This document shows, one piece after another, positions 54,673-62,194 of a DNA stretch of 64,000 nucleotides; position 1 is the first letter of the stretch; each line of letters opens with the position of its first letter. This stretch comes from Salinimicrobium sediminilitoris (GTDB lineage Bacteria > Bacteroidota > Bacteroidia > Flavobacteriales > Flavobacteriaceae): the NCBI RefSeq assembly GCF_020866905.1, contig NZ_JAIVCC010000009.1:186001-250000 (forward strand). Direction: 5' to 3'. Position numbers and translations under genes: made by a program. The notes beneath the pieces are model-generated. The model worked only from the letters and a program-made list of their open reading frames with translations. It was not told the origin of the DNA and did not search any database.

Positions 54673-55998
54673 ATGGCACTACAAAAGGAGAATATTCTTA
54701 TAGTAGATGATGATTATGATATGCTGGAGTTGCTGCAGCGCAATCTGGCAAACCAACATTATCATACCTATAAAGCAGCATCGGTCATCGAGGCCATAGA
54801 TATTCTTAAGTTGAGCAATATTGATCTCTTGATCACCGATCTTCAAATGCCTGGCATCAATGGATTGGAACTCATTAAATATGTCGATGAGCATTTTCCC
54901 AAAATCCCCAAATTAGTTATCACCGGTTATCCTTCGCTTGACGGTGCCATTGATGCCATGCGCAGTGGTGCATTGGATTATTTGGTCAAACCCTTTACCC
55001 AGGAGGAACTCAAAACTGCTGTGGAAAAATCTTTATTAACGGTAACGCCAGGGAAAAGAGCTACGGAAAAGTCGGCTAAACTTGAGGCTTATGCGGGGAT
55101 GATTGGTACTTCCGAAGCTTTTGAGGAAATGGTAGATATCATTGAACGCGTTAAGAATAATAGGGCCACCATATTGATCCAGGGGGAAAGTGGTACCGGA
55201 AAGGAGCTGGTGGCAAGAGCAATTCATTACAAAGGTGCTTTTGCGGGGAATCCTTTCATTGCCGTGAACTGCGGCGCCATACCTGAAAACCTATTGGAAT
55301 CTGAACTATTTGGGCATGTAAAAGGTGCATTTACCGGGGCAGGAGAGACCCGTAAAGGTTTCTTTCAGGCTGCTGCCGGCGGAACCATTTTTTTGGATGA
55401 AATAGGCACGGCTCCCGCAAATGTACAGACGAGCCTGCTGCGGGTTCTTCAGGAAAAGGAAGTACGGATGATAGGAGCTCAAAAGTCTGAAAAAATTCAG
55501 CTGAGGGTGATAGCGGCCACTAACAGTGATCTGTACAAGATGATCGAAAATGGCACTTTTAGGAAGGATCTTTATTATCGGCTCAACGTTGTCAATATTC
55601 GCACGGCACCACTAAGGGAGCGAAGAGGAGATATACTGCCACTGGTAAAGAATTTCATCAGGAAATATGGCGTGGAGTATCAAAAACCTTATACTAAGAT
55701 TTCAGAAAAGGCACTGCAGCTTTTAAAGCGACATTCATGGCCGGGAAACATTAGGGAACTGGAAAACGTAGTGCAGCGTGCAGTGATTCTGAGTGAAAGG
55801 GAAATCGAAGTACAGCACCTTCCTGAAGAAATTAAAGTTCCGGAACCTTTAGCTTCAGGAGATAATTTGAATAAACCATTAAAAGAAGTAGAAAAAGAAC
55901 ATATCTTAAAAGTTTTGGCTTCAGTAGGAAATAATAAAACCAAAGCTTCAGAAATCCTTCAGATAGACCGAAAAACCCTTCGGCAGAAACTCAAATAA
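54673..55998 (+). CDS. NtrC-family sigma-54-dependent response regulator
   Basis: The 441-residue product has a receiver domain (phospho-Asp in DLLITDLQMPGINGLELIKY, about 55), an AAA+ sigma-54 activation domain (Walker A GESGTGKELVARAIH, about 170-184; sigma-54 loop GAFTGAGETRKGFF; Walker B GGTIFLDEIGTAP) and a C-terminal Fis-type HTH (VGNNKTKASEILQIDRKTLR). It is predicted to activate sigma-54 promoters once phosphorylated by the kinase encoded just upstream. Its targets are not visible; the next genes are the Cys4 small protein and gdhA, but no clear -24/-12 promoter is seen before them. Confidence 0.95.
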   Translation: MALQKENILIVDDDYDMLELLQRNLANQHYHTYKAASVIEAIDILKLSNIDLLITDLQMPGINGLELIKYVDEHFPKIPKLVITGYPSLDGAIDAMRSGALDYLVKPFTQEELKTAVEKSLLTVTPGKRATEKSAKLEAYAGMIGTSEAFEEMVDIIERVKNNRATILIQGESGTGKELVARAIHYKGAFAGNPFIAVNCGAIPENLLESELFGHVKGAFTGAGETRKGFFQAAAGGTIFLDEIGTAPANVQTSLLRVLQEKEVRMIGAQKSEKIQLRVIAATNSDLYKMIENGTFRKDLYYRLNVVNIRTAPLRERRGDILPLVKNFIRKYGVEYQKPYTKISEKALQLLKRHSWPGNIRELENVVQRAVILSEREIEVQHLPEEIKVPEPLASGDNLNKPLKEVEKEHILKVLASVGNNKTKASEILQIDRKTLRQKLK

Positions 55999-56173
55999 AC
56001 CGGTACTTTTCGCGCCGGTCGGGGAGTTCTTCCCCGGTAAAATTTTTCCGCAGAAAATATTTATTTTCCATAAAATCCTGTATATAAGGCATTAAGGTTC
56101 TAACATTGCATTGGTTTTCTTGGTGGGCATGCCTATTGACTATAACAAGTCATAAATCAAATTTAAAAGAACT

Positions 56174-56341
56174 ATGGCCGATAGGAACAAACAGCCGGTT
56201 GACACTGCCGCGACCAAGCCGCAGGGTATTCCTGTGAATTTACCACATGAACTGCTAAAAAGCCTTTGCTTTAATTGCGATAAAAGGTCGAACTGCATTT
56301 TTGTGGAAAAGAGAAAAATTTATTGCGAACTTTTTGAATAA
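56174..56341 (+). CDS. 55-residue Cys4 small protein upstream of gdhA
   Basis: This short reading frame starts MADRNKQPVDTAATKPQGIP. Its C-terminal half has four cysteines in the pattern C-x2-C-x6-C-x9-C (CFNCDKRSNCIFVEKRKIYC), which suits a small zinc- or iron-binding knuckle. The stop is 3 bases before the gdhA ATG (56345), so the two are probably co-transcribed and coupled. I do not recognise the family. The clean Cys spacing and tight linkage argue that it is real; the alternative is a spurious frame. Confidence 0.7.
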   Translation: MADRNKQPVDTAATKPQGIPVNLPHELLKSLCFNCDKRSNCIFVEKRKIYCELFE

Positions 56342-56344
56342 GAA

Positions 56345-57628
56345 ATGATGATTACAAAAACACAAGAGAAGAAGCAAAGTATGTATGATACGGTGCTTAA
56401 CCAGTTTGAAAAAACTGCCGACCTAATTGGTCTCAATCCTAATATTAAAAAGATTCTTGGTCTTACCAACAACGAGATCATTGTGCATTTTCCCGTGAAA
56501 ATGGATAATGGAGAAGTGGAGATCTTTACCGGCTATCGCGTGCAACATAATAACGCATTGGGGCCGTATAAAGGAGGTCTTCGCTATCACCCAACCGTTG
56601 ATGTTGATGCTGCAAAAGCACTTGCGATGTGGATGACCTGGAAAACATCTCTTGCGGGTTTGCCTTATGGAGGTGCAAAGGGCGGTATCCAGATCGACCC
56701 ACGCAATTATAGTCTTGGGGAGTTGGAAAGAATTACCCGTCGCTTCACCTATGCTTTAGGTGAAAACATAGGGCCCGAACACGATATTCCTGCGCCCGAT
56801 GTGAATACTAATGCGCAGACCATGGCATGGATCGCAGATACTTATATGTCGACAAAATCACCTTCAGAAAGATCTCAAAATCAACACGTGGTTACTGGAA
56901 AACCTGTAGGTTCTGGTGGATTGGAAGGGCGAGATCGTGCGACAGGTTTTGGAGTTTATCATACTATAAAGCTGCTTCATGAATCCCGCGGCGAGAGCTT
57001 AAAAGGTAAAAAATTTATCGTTCAGGGCTTCGGAAATGTAGGTTACTGGGCTTCAAAATTTTTAGTAGAAGATGGAGCTATTCTCTTGGCTGTACAGGAT
57101 GCACATGCTACCTTGTTTAATGCGGAAGGGATTTCTGTACCTCACCTTTATGATCACTCCAGTCCCCGGAAAGGTTCTATAAAAGGATTTGATGGTGCAA
57201 TAGAAATGGATCCTGAAGATTTCTTCGGCCTGGATTGTGATATTTTGATTCCGGCGGCGCTTGGTAATCAAATTACTGGTGAGAATGCCTTTAAAATTAA
57301 GGCTTCTGTGGTTGCTGAGGGTGCCAACGGCCCCACAAATCCCGAAGGAGAGAAAATTATGCTAAATAAAGGAATTACTATAATTCCTGATATTTTATGT
57401 AATTCTGGCGGCGTTATAGGCAGCTATTTCGAATGGTTACAAAACCGAAATGGGGAGTTGTGGCAGCGTGAGGAGGTTATTGAGAAGCTGGAGAAAAAAT
57501 TGACGCAGGTCTTCCATAACGTTGCAGGTGCGGTAAAGGAGAGAAATACCGATTGGCGTACTGCTGCATATATAATTGCTATTTCACGAATTGAACTGGC
57601 ATATAACCAAAGAGGGATCTTTCCTTAA
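56345..57628 (+). CDS. gdhA: Glutamate dehydrogenase
   Basis: The enzyme interconverts glutamate and 2-oxoglutarate plus ammonia with NAD(P). The 427-residue product has the substrate-binding block NNALGPYKGGLRYHP (about 68-82), the catalytic-lysine region GLPYGGAKGGIQIDP (about 103-117), the Rossmann motif FIVQGFGNVGYWASKFLVED (about 221-240) and SVVAEGANGPTNPEGEKIM. It is of the hexameric short type. The N-terminus (MMITKTQEKKQSMYDTVLNQ) offers two adjacent ATGs. It follows a Cys4 small protein by 3 bases. A terminator follows. Confidence 0.95.
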   Translation: MMITKTQEKKQSMYDTVLNQFEKTADLIGLNPNIKKILGLTNNEIIVHFPVKMDNGEVEIFTGYRVQHNNALGPYKGGLRYHPTVDVDAAKALAMWMTWKTSLAGLPYGGAKGGIQIDPRNYSLGELERITRRFTYALGENIGPEHDIPAPDVNTNAQTMAWIADTYMSTKSPSERSQNQHVVTGKPVGSGGLEGRDRATGFGVYHTIKLLHESRGESLKGKKFIVQGFGNVGYWASKFLVEDGAILLAVQDAHATLFNAEGISVPHLYDHSSPRKGSIKGFDGAIEMDPEDFFGLDCDILIPAALGNQITGENAFKIKASVVAEGANGPTNPEGEKIMLNKGITIIPDILCNSGGVIGSYFEWLQNRNGELWQREEVIEKLEKKLTQVFHNVAGAVKERNTDWRTAAYIIAISRIELAYNQRGIFP

Positions 57629-57681
57629 AAAATAACTTCCGGAAATCCTTTTTTTGGAAGGTAAGGATCCGGGAAAAATAG

Positions 57682-57720
57682 CAACTCTGATCCCGCCCCT
57701 GTGTGGGATCAGTTGTTTTT
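57682..57720 (+). terminator. Rho-independent terminator after gdhA
   Basis: CTGATCCC (57687-57694) pairs with GGGATCAG (57705-57712), extended by CAA/TTG outside a two-base bulge, and is followed by a T run. Confidence 0.75.
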
Positions 57721-57760
57721 AAACTTCAAAAGAAGAAGTTACAAATTAAAATATTTAATC

Positions 57761-58177
57761 ATGAAATATAAGGAATTGATTATCGAAAAAAAGGAATTTG
57801 AACTGCTTAAGCAGATCATTTCTATGTCCCAACATTACAAAGACAAATCTTACCGACTCTCAATCCAAAAACTACTTAAGGAGATGAACCTGGCAAAGGT
57901 GGTATCTAGTGCAAAAATGCCTCTGGATGTGATACGACTTAATTCTGAAGTCACTATTTCTACTCCCGACAATGTCCAGAGTACTTATCATCTTGTAATG
58001 CCAGAACTGAGGGACATGAAGCGGAACAAGATTTCTATTCTAGCTCCTATGGGATTAGCACTTTTTGGATATGCCAAAGGAGACGAGATAGAATGGGAAT
58101 TTCCAAAGGGATCTAACAAAATTAAAATTTTAGATGTAATTCAACATCCACAAATATTGAAAAAGACAGCATCATGA
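57761..58177 (+). CDS. GreA/GreB C-terminal domain protein (Rnk-like)
   Basis: The 138-residue product starts at ATG 57761; the longer frame from 57701 runs through the gdhA terminator and is not used. A short N-terminal helical part precedes a GreA/B-C FKBP-like domain (about 60-130), with VIRLNSEVTISTPDN, STYHLVMPELRDMKRNKISI, LAPMGLALFGYAKGDEIEWE and FPKGSNKIKILDVI. The Rnk branch lacks the Gre coiled coil and is linked to nucleoside diphosphate kinase control or RNA polymerase binding. Its stop overlaps the next start (ATGA). Confidence 0.9.
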   Translation: MKYKELIIEKKEFELLKQIISMSQHYKDKSYRLSIQKLLKEMNLAKVVSSAKMPLDVIRLNSEVTISTPDNVQSTYHLVMPELRDMKRNKISILAPMGLALFGYAKGDEIEWEFPKGSNKIKILDVIQHPQILKKTAS

Positions 58178-58587
58178 GAGAGAAAGTACAGGAGCATACC
58201 ACCGATATTGAAGTAATAAAATTGGAAATTATTCCTGAAACCAAGAGATGGTTAGAAAAAATTGACTTTATAAATACGGAGATCAATTTTTTGAGGATGC
58301 TCTTATTCCGAAATTTTATTATTAAGATCAACAGGAACGTAGAAGACTCCAAGCATTTACTTAAAGTACTGGATGAGCTGCAAGAAAACAACACAAAACG
58401 TTTAAAAGCTTCAAGGGATCTTAGGCATAAGCTGGAGGGTTTGAGAGAATGTGATGATGTTCAATGTGAGAACCTTTACTTGGGGGAATATCTCATTTAT
58501 AAGGAAAAAATCTATGCGCATCTGGAAGAAGTACAGCATGTGAAATCCTTGTTGTATGAATATTTTGCAAATGGTCTAAAGGAATAG
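58174..58587 (+). CDS. Helical hypothetical protein
   Basis: I do not recognise a family. The 137-residue product is almost entirely helical and charged, with coiled-coil-like heptads (IEVIKLEIIPETKRWLEKID, VEDSKHLLKVLDELQENNTK, HLEEVQHVKSLLYEYF). Two cysteines (DDVQCENL and ECDD) lie about eight residues apart. It overlaps the Rnk-like gene by 4 bases and so is probably its functional partner or at least co-translated. No signal peptide. Confidence 0.72.
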   Translation: MREKVQEHTTDIEVIKLEIIPETKRWLEKIDFINTEINFLRMLLFRNFIIKINRNVEDSKHLLKVLDELQENNTKRLKASRDLRHKLEGLRECDDVQCENLYLGEYLIYKEKIYAHLEEVQHVKSLLYEYFANGLKE

Positions 58588-58807
58588 TTATTGCATATGG
58601 CCATTTCTCTTCTGTGTGAAGATAAGTGGCCATAATATTGAGAATTTTATCGATTCAAATCTTTTGGTGGTTAAAACGGTGCGCGGCCAGAATAGTAAAG
58701 TTTCGATAGCAAAAATCAATTATAAAATCGTTCTTTTTCAAGAACTTTTAGATAAGTTTTGGTATAAATATTGTTTATTGAAATACAATTTTAAATTTAT
58801 AAAAATT

Positions 58808-59026
58808 ATGGGTAGGCCTTCCACAAAACCGAAAGACCTGAGAGATGGTTATTATATAGAAGTTAAGAATAGGAACCAGAAATCTGGTATAAAAATTCGG
58901 AGAGATACCAGAAGCCAACTTCTTATGGCTATTGATGAATATAAAGAAACTAAGGAAGTGGTTATTCTTGGGAAACAAGAGAAAGGAAAAATGAAGGACA
59001 TTCCGGAACTTAAGGTTGAAATTTAG
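58808..59026 (+). CDS. Small hypothetical protein, possibly DNA-binding
   Basis: The 72-residue product starts at ATG 58808 (MGRPSTKPKDLRDGYYIEVK); an upstream start at 58616 would add 64 residues of mostly hydrophobic, non-coding-like sequence. The protein is basic (IKIRRDTRSQLLMAIDEYKE) with a beta-beta-helix-like order that resembles the short DNA-binding proteins of mobile elements. It lies just left of the mobile-element module and of copy B of the dispersed repeat. The function is not known. Confidence 0.65.
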   Translation: MGRPSTKPKDLRDGYYIEVKNRNQKSGIKIRRDTRSQLLMAIDEYKETKEVVILGKQEKGKMKDIPELKVEI

Positions 59027-59073
59027 GCTCTTTCTTTATCAATAAAATTGAATTAAGATCTGGATTATACCTA

Positions 59074-59173
59074 TCCCAGCTCTTGTAATTTTTCTAATAA
59101 ACTACTAAATATCGCATTGTATTTTTATTCTTCCAGCATCAGTAGTGAGGTGCTTTAGGTGGCTATTAAAATG
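59074..59173 (-). repeat. Dispersed 100-bp repeat, copy B
   Basis: This is the second copy of the repeat at 42688-42787. On the minus strand it keeps QHFNSHLKHLTTDAGRI and then loses frame. It lies just outside the mobilization module. Confidence 0.7.
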
Positions 59174-59234
59174 CTGTTTAGTTTAAGGAAGCAAGAGCCC
59201 CATTTCCTACCATAACTTACCTGCGCTGGATCCG

Positions 59235-59283
59235 ATGCTGTTTTTATAGCGTACGGTGGTTAAGCATTAAATAAAAACAGCAT
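59235..59283. repeat. Inverted repeat at the left edge of the mobile module
   Basis: ATGCTGTTTTTAT (59235-59247) and ATAAAAACAGCAT (59271-59283) are perfect 13-bp inverted arms with a 23-base loop. The right arm covers the last codons and stop region of the accessory gene, so this can act as its terminator. It could equally mark the end of the element. Confidence 0.65.
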
Positions 59284-59719
59284 TGGGCGCATTATGGGAA
59301 TTTTTATCAGGCAACCTTTTTATTTTTTGTCTTTGAGGCTTGAAGTCTTTTAAAGCAGTTGATTCCTCCTGAAGCATTTCAATTTTTACATCTTTTGATT
59401 GCATTAATTCAAAACTTAAATAACCTATGATCAGCACCAGAACTAGTAGGATACTTCCAAAGAGAGCAATTATGTTCCTTGGAACTATAGTTGTATTCTT
59501 TAGCTTTTGATCAATTGATCTCAAATTTTCCAAGGCTAGACTTTCTCTTTCCTGTTGCTTCTGAAGGAAAAAATTTAGACGTTTTTCCAACACCTCAGTA
59601 CTTAATGGAATGCTACGGGTGTTGAGTTCCTCAGTCATTTTTTTCATCTGCACGAGACCCTTTTGAAAATCCTGCATTTCATCAGCCATAAGCTCCATGA
59701 TTTCATCCATCTTTTTCAT
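59267..59719 (-). CDS. Membrane accessory protein of the mobilization module
   Basis: The 150-residue product has a long N-terminal coiled-coil region (about 1-75: MDEIMELMADEMQDFQKGLV, EVLEKRLNFFLQKQQERESL), one membrane helix (about 82-105, NIIALFGSILLVLVLIIGYL) and a basic tail. Such proteins are often encoded right after relaxases on Bacteroidota mobile elements. The role is unknown, possibly helping to bring the relaxosome to the membrane. It begins 13 bases after the relaxase stop. Confidence 0.75.
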   Translation of the reverse strand: MKKMDEIMELMADEMQDFQKGLVQMKKMTEELNTRSIPLSTEVLEKRLNFFLQKQQERESLALENLRSIDQKLKNTTIVPRNIIALFGSILLVLVLIIGYLSFELMQSKDVKIEMLQEESTALKDFKPQRQKIKRLPDKNSHNAPNAVFI

Positions 59720-59732
59720 CTTATTTTGTTTT

Positions 59733-60599
59733 TTAAAATCCTACGCCTGTATCCAGTGCCCTTTTTATGGTTTGCTTCACCAAATCCTTTACCATTTTGT
59801 TTATGAAGCCGGTACTCAACTGTATTGTATTACCGGCCAACTGCAAAGACTTTGGTGCTACTTTTAATTTTGTGAAGCTATTATTCTGGCTAATGCCAAG
59901 GACAATTTTTTTACCACTCATAGATCGGTGTATCTCGCTTCCCTTTAGGTTTATTCCTTTATATTCAAACCGGAAACCCTGCAGCTGATTCGACTTGTTG
60001 ATTGATGGAATCACAGTCACCCGGTGCTCTTGCATTCTTTTAATGTACTCATCGAGAGACTGCGGTTTGGATAGGGAAACCTTTTCATGAATATTCTGGA
60101 CCTCCCTTCGATGTTGTTTTAGCTCGAGGAGTTTCTCCTGTTGCACCTCCCGAACTCTTGTAAGCCCTATCTGCCTGGCAACGTTATCCGCAGCAATTTG
60201 ACTTCTTTTTCCAATGAAGTTGTCCTTATACGTCTCTCCTGACATACTGATGCGATTCACATAGATATGAACATGGGTGTGGTCTTTGTCTCGATGGACA
60301 AAGGAAATAGCTTGGTGATTTTTTAGGTTCATCTCTTTCAAGAATTGCCTGGCTATTTCTCCCAGATCTTTCCGGGTCATATTTTTTCCATCTTCTATAG
60401 TGGGACTCACTACAAAGCTTAAGGTGTTATTGATGCATCTGTTATTTTGTGACTGTATTATCTTAAATTCTTCGGAAATCTCCTGCGGTGTATCTCCTGC
60501 CAAGAATTCTTTAAGAACTACTTCGGCATCTTTCTCCTGGTTCCAGCCATAGGTTATAGATTCCTTTGTCCGTGCAATAGAGTGTCCTTTCCCAATCAC
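59733..60599 (-). CDS. Relaxase (mobilization nuclease)
   Basis: This protein is predicted to nick DNA at oriT and pilot the strand in conjugal transfer. The 288-residue product has the N-terminal motif GKGHSIARTKESITYGWN with a candidate catalytic Tyr (Tyr17) and the metal-binding histidine triad in HRDKDHTHVHIYVNR (His102, 107, 109, 111). A DNA-binding segment follows (QIAADNVARQIGLTRVREVQ). It is a short relaxase of the Bacteroidota MOB type without a helicase domain. It overlaps MobC by 4 bases. Confidence 0.9.
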   Translation of the reverse strand: MIGKGHSIARTKESITYGWNQEKDAEVVLKEFLAGDTPQEISEEFKIIQSQNNRCINNTLSFVVSPTIEDGKNMTRKDLGEIARQFLKEMNLKNHQAISFVHRDKDHTHVHIYVNRISMSGETYKDNFIGKRSQIAADNVARQIGLTRVREVQQEKLLELKQHRREVQNIHEKVSLSKPQSLDEYIKRMQEHRVTVIPSINKSNQLQGFRFEYKGINLKGSEIHRSMSGKKIVLGISQNNSFTKLKVAPKSLQLAGNTIQLSTGFINKMVKDLVKQTIKRALDTGVGF

Positions 60600-60892
60600 T
60601 TTCTAAAGTTCTTTAGATGAGCTCTTATTTCTTCAGCGAGGTTTTTTACAGTCTCAGCTAACTGAGGATCTCGATTTTTAAACATGCTGCTGATTCTGGA
60701 AAAGTTATTTTTGTACTGCACGAGTAACCGGTAAAATTCCAGTTGTTCGGGAGTTATACGTTCAACAATATTTCTTTCGAAAGCGGTGGATCGGAGGTAT
60801 TCTGAAAGAGAAATTCCTGCCCTGGCCGCTCTTCTTTTGAGTAGCTTTTTCTCGTAGATCGAGCATCGAATTTGGATGAATTCTCTTTTCAT
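60596..60892 (-). CDS. MobC-like relaxosome accessory protein
   Basis: The 98-residue product has a ribbon-helix-helix-type N-terminus (EFIQIRCSIYEKKLLKRRAA then RAGISLSEYLRSTAF) and a C-terminal helical half (LEFYRLLVQYKNNFSRISSM). This layout is that of MobC/MbeC proteins that bind oriT and help the relaxase. Its stop overlaps the relaxase start (ATGA). The oriT-like inverted repeat lies 30 to 70 bases upstream of its ATG. Confidence 0.88.
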   Translation of the reverse strand: MKREFIQIRCSIYEKKLLKRRAARAGISLSEYLRSTAFERNIVERITPEQLEFYRLLVQYKNNFSRISSMFKNRDPQLAETVKNLAEEIRAHLKNFRK

Positions 60893-60923
60893 TTTTTGTT
60901 TTCAGTCTTTGCAACCTCCGGGC

Positions 60924-60964
60924 GCAAAGCAAGATTGTCATGACAATGACACATCTTGCTTTGC
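60924..60964. repeat. oriT-like inverted repeat upstream of mobC
   Basis: GCAAAGCAAGAT (60924-60935) and ATCTTGCTTTGC (60953-60964) are perfect 12-bp inverted arms. The spacer contains a 12-bp palindrome TTGTCATGACAA (60935-60946) and a partial copy of the TGACA motif. Position (between primase and mobC) and form fit an origin of transfer with accessory binding sites. The nick site cannot be read by eye. Confidence 0.6.
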
Positions 60965-60989
60965 TACTCAAAAAAGTAGAAGTAAGTCA

Positions 60990-61955
60990 TTATCCTGTTT
61001 TGGTTTTTAATGGTTTAAACTTACTGTCATGGGTGCCATGAACAAGTTTTTCATTCAGGTCTTTATGGTCTTGATACCAGGAACTTCCATCCTTACAATT
61101 AGGAAATGTCCTTAGAACATTTTCGGTTGCTTTAATCCCGGCTGAGTCGCGATCCAGGTATAATGTTACAGTTGAGTAGTGGGTAAAAATCTCAAGGACC
61201 TCAGGTAAAAAAGACAGAGAATTCAGAATCAGTAGGTCAGCATTTTCAACTTCTCCGGGCTTGAGTACTGCTAAAGACAGAAGATCAAACATTCCTTCAA
61301 GTACAACGACTTGATCATTTCCCCGATTCAGATATGAATAACCTTTAGGAGGTGTGGAGGTTTTAAAGTAAAAATTGCGGAGCTCCCAGCCTCCTAATTG
61401 GTTCCGCAGACCCAGGGCAAAGAATCTTTTACCATTCGAAGTATACCAGATTTCCTTGCAGTAGATTTTTGCGACTTCGATGGGTATATTGCGAGTGTGA
61501 AGATATTTCTTGAGCATTTTATGTTCTATAGGTAAGATCTTCAAAACTTTATTTGCAGGTTCAATTCCACTACTTCTGAGTTGGCTATTCAGAGAAAAAT
61601 TAGAAACAGGTATTCCATCTGCCAAATAAGCCAGGGCTTCTGCTACAGAACAATTCAATATGAGGCATACCAGGTCGATCACATTTCCTCCTTTTCCTAT
61701 GCCGAAGTCGTACCACCTGTTTAATCTAAAGGAAATTTTAAATGAGGCTTCTGTTTCTGATCGCAGGGGACTCAGGAACCAGGCTTCTTTCTCTGATTTG
61801 CGAGTGGGAAGGAGGCCCATCTTTATCAGCGTTTCGAAGATGCCAATGTCTCGTGCTTCCTCACAGTTCATCTTTTTTGTTTTCATCAGCATATTATTTA
61901 CGTCAAATTGTAGCTCTTTATGGAAAGAGGCTTGTTGTGTCCTTTTTGTCATCAT
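60990..61955 (-). CDS. Toprim/CHC2-like primase-type protein of a mobile element
   Basis: The 321-residue product has an N-terminal region like the DnaG zinc-binding domain (MNCEEARDIGIFETLIKMGL, WFLSPLRSETEASFKI, NRWYDFGIGKGGNVIDLV) but with the zinc Cys ligands replaced, as is common in Bacteroidota element primases. The Toprim domain has VVVLEGMFDLLSLAV (catalytic Glu) and TLYLDRDSAGIKATENVLR (Asp pair). The start is uncertain between the two ATGs at 61955/61952 and downstream Mets. Its start codon lies within the TGTCATCA array. Likely role: priming element DNA replication. Confidence 0.85.
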   Translation of the reverse strand: MMTKRTQQASFHKELQFDVNNMLMKTKKMNCEEARDIGIFETLIKMGLLPTRKSEKEAWFLSPLRSETEASFKISFRLNRWYDFGIGKGGNVIDLVCLILNCSVAEALAYLADGIPVSNFSLNSQLRSSGIEPANKVLKILPIEHKMLKKYLHTRNIPIEVAKIYCKEIWYTSNGKRFFALGLRNQLGGWELRNFYFKTSTPPKGYSYLNRGNDQVVVLEGMFDLLSLAVLKPGEVENADLLILNSLSFLPEVLEIFTHYSTVTLYLDRDSAGIKATENVLRTFPNCKDGSSWYQDHKDLNEKLVHGTHDSKFKPLKTKTG

Positions 61956-62172
61956 TTTTATTTTTGATGACAGTTTGATGACAAAATGATGACAGCCGAA
62001 ACCCTTGCTATTACTGGTCTTATCTTATTCTGTCATCAATTCATCAAAAAAATAGATAGTTTCAAAGTTTTTCTTTCAAAAGCAGTCTTCATTTTGATGA
62101 AACGATGACAGCAGCTGAAACCTCCCGAAAATACTGGAGTTTCCCTGTCATCGTTTTGTCATCATTTCATCA
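61947..62172. repeat. Phased TGATGACA iteron-like array
   Basis: Three direct TGATGACA copies begin at 61965, 61976 and 61987, exactly 11 bases apart. An inverted copy lies at 61947-61954 over the primase start, and others at 62031-62038 with a partial one at 62039. A second set has TGATGAAA (62095) and CGATGACA (62103) and then inverted copies TGTCATCG (62146), TGTCATCA (62157, 11 bases on) and TTTCATCA (62165). The segments 61987-62038 and 62103-62153 are two similar units, each opening with GATGACAGC and a GAAACC block and closing with CTGTCATC. This looks like an origin or autoregulatory operator. Confidence 0.75.
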
Positions 62173-62194
62173 TTTTTCCCCCAGAAGCAGGAAT

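Noticed and set aside
55999-56173. Sigma-54 promoter before the Cys4-gdhA pair
   Set aside because: A TTGG...TGC-like string is present near 56110-56132 but the GG and GC spacing does not fit the -24/-12 consensus.
61947-62172. CRISPR array
   Set aside because: The repeat unit is only 8 bases, occurs in both orientations and has spacers of 3 to about 50 bases; no cas genes are present.
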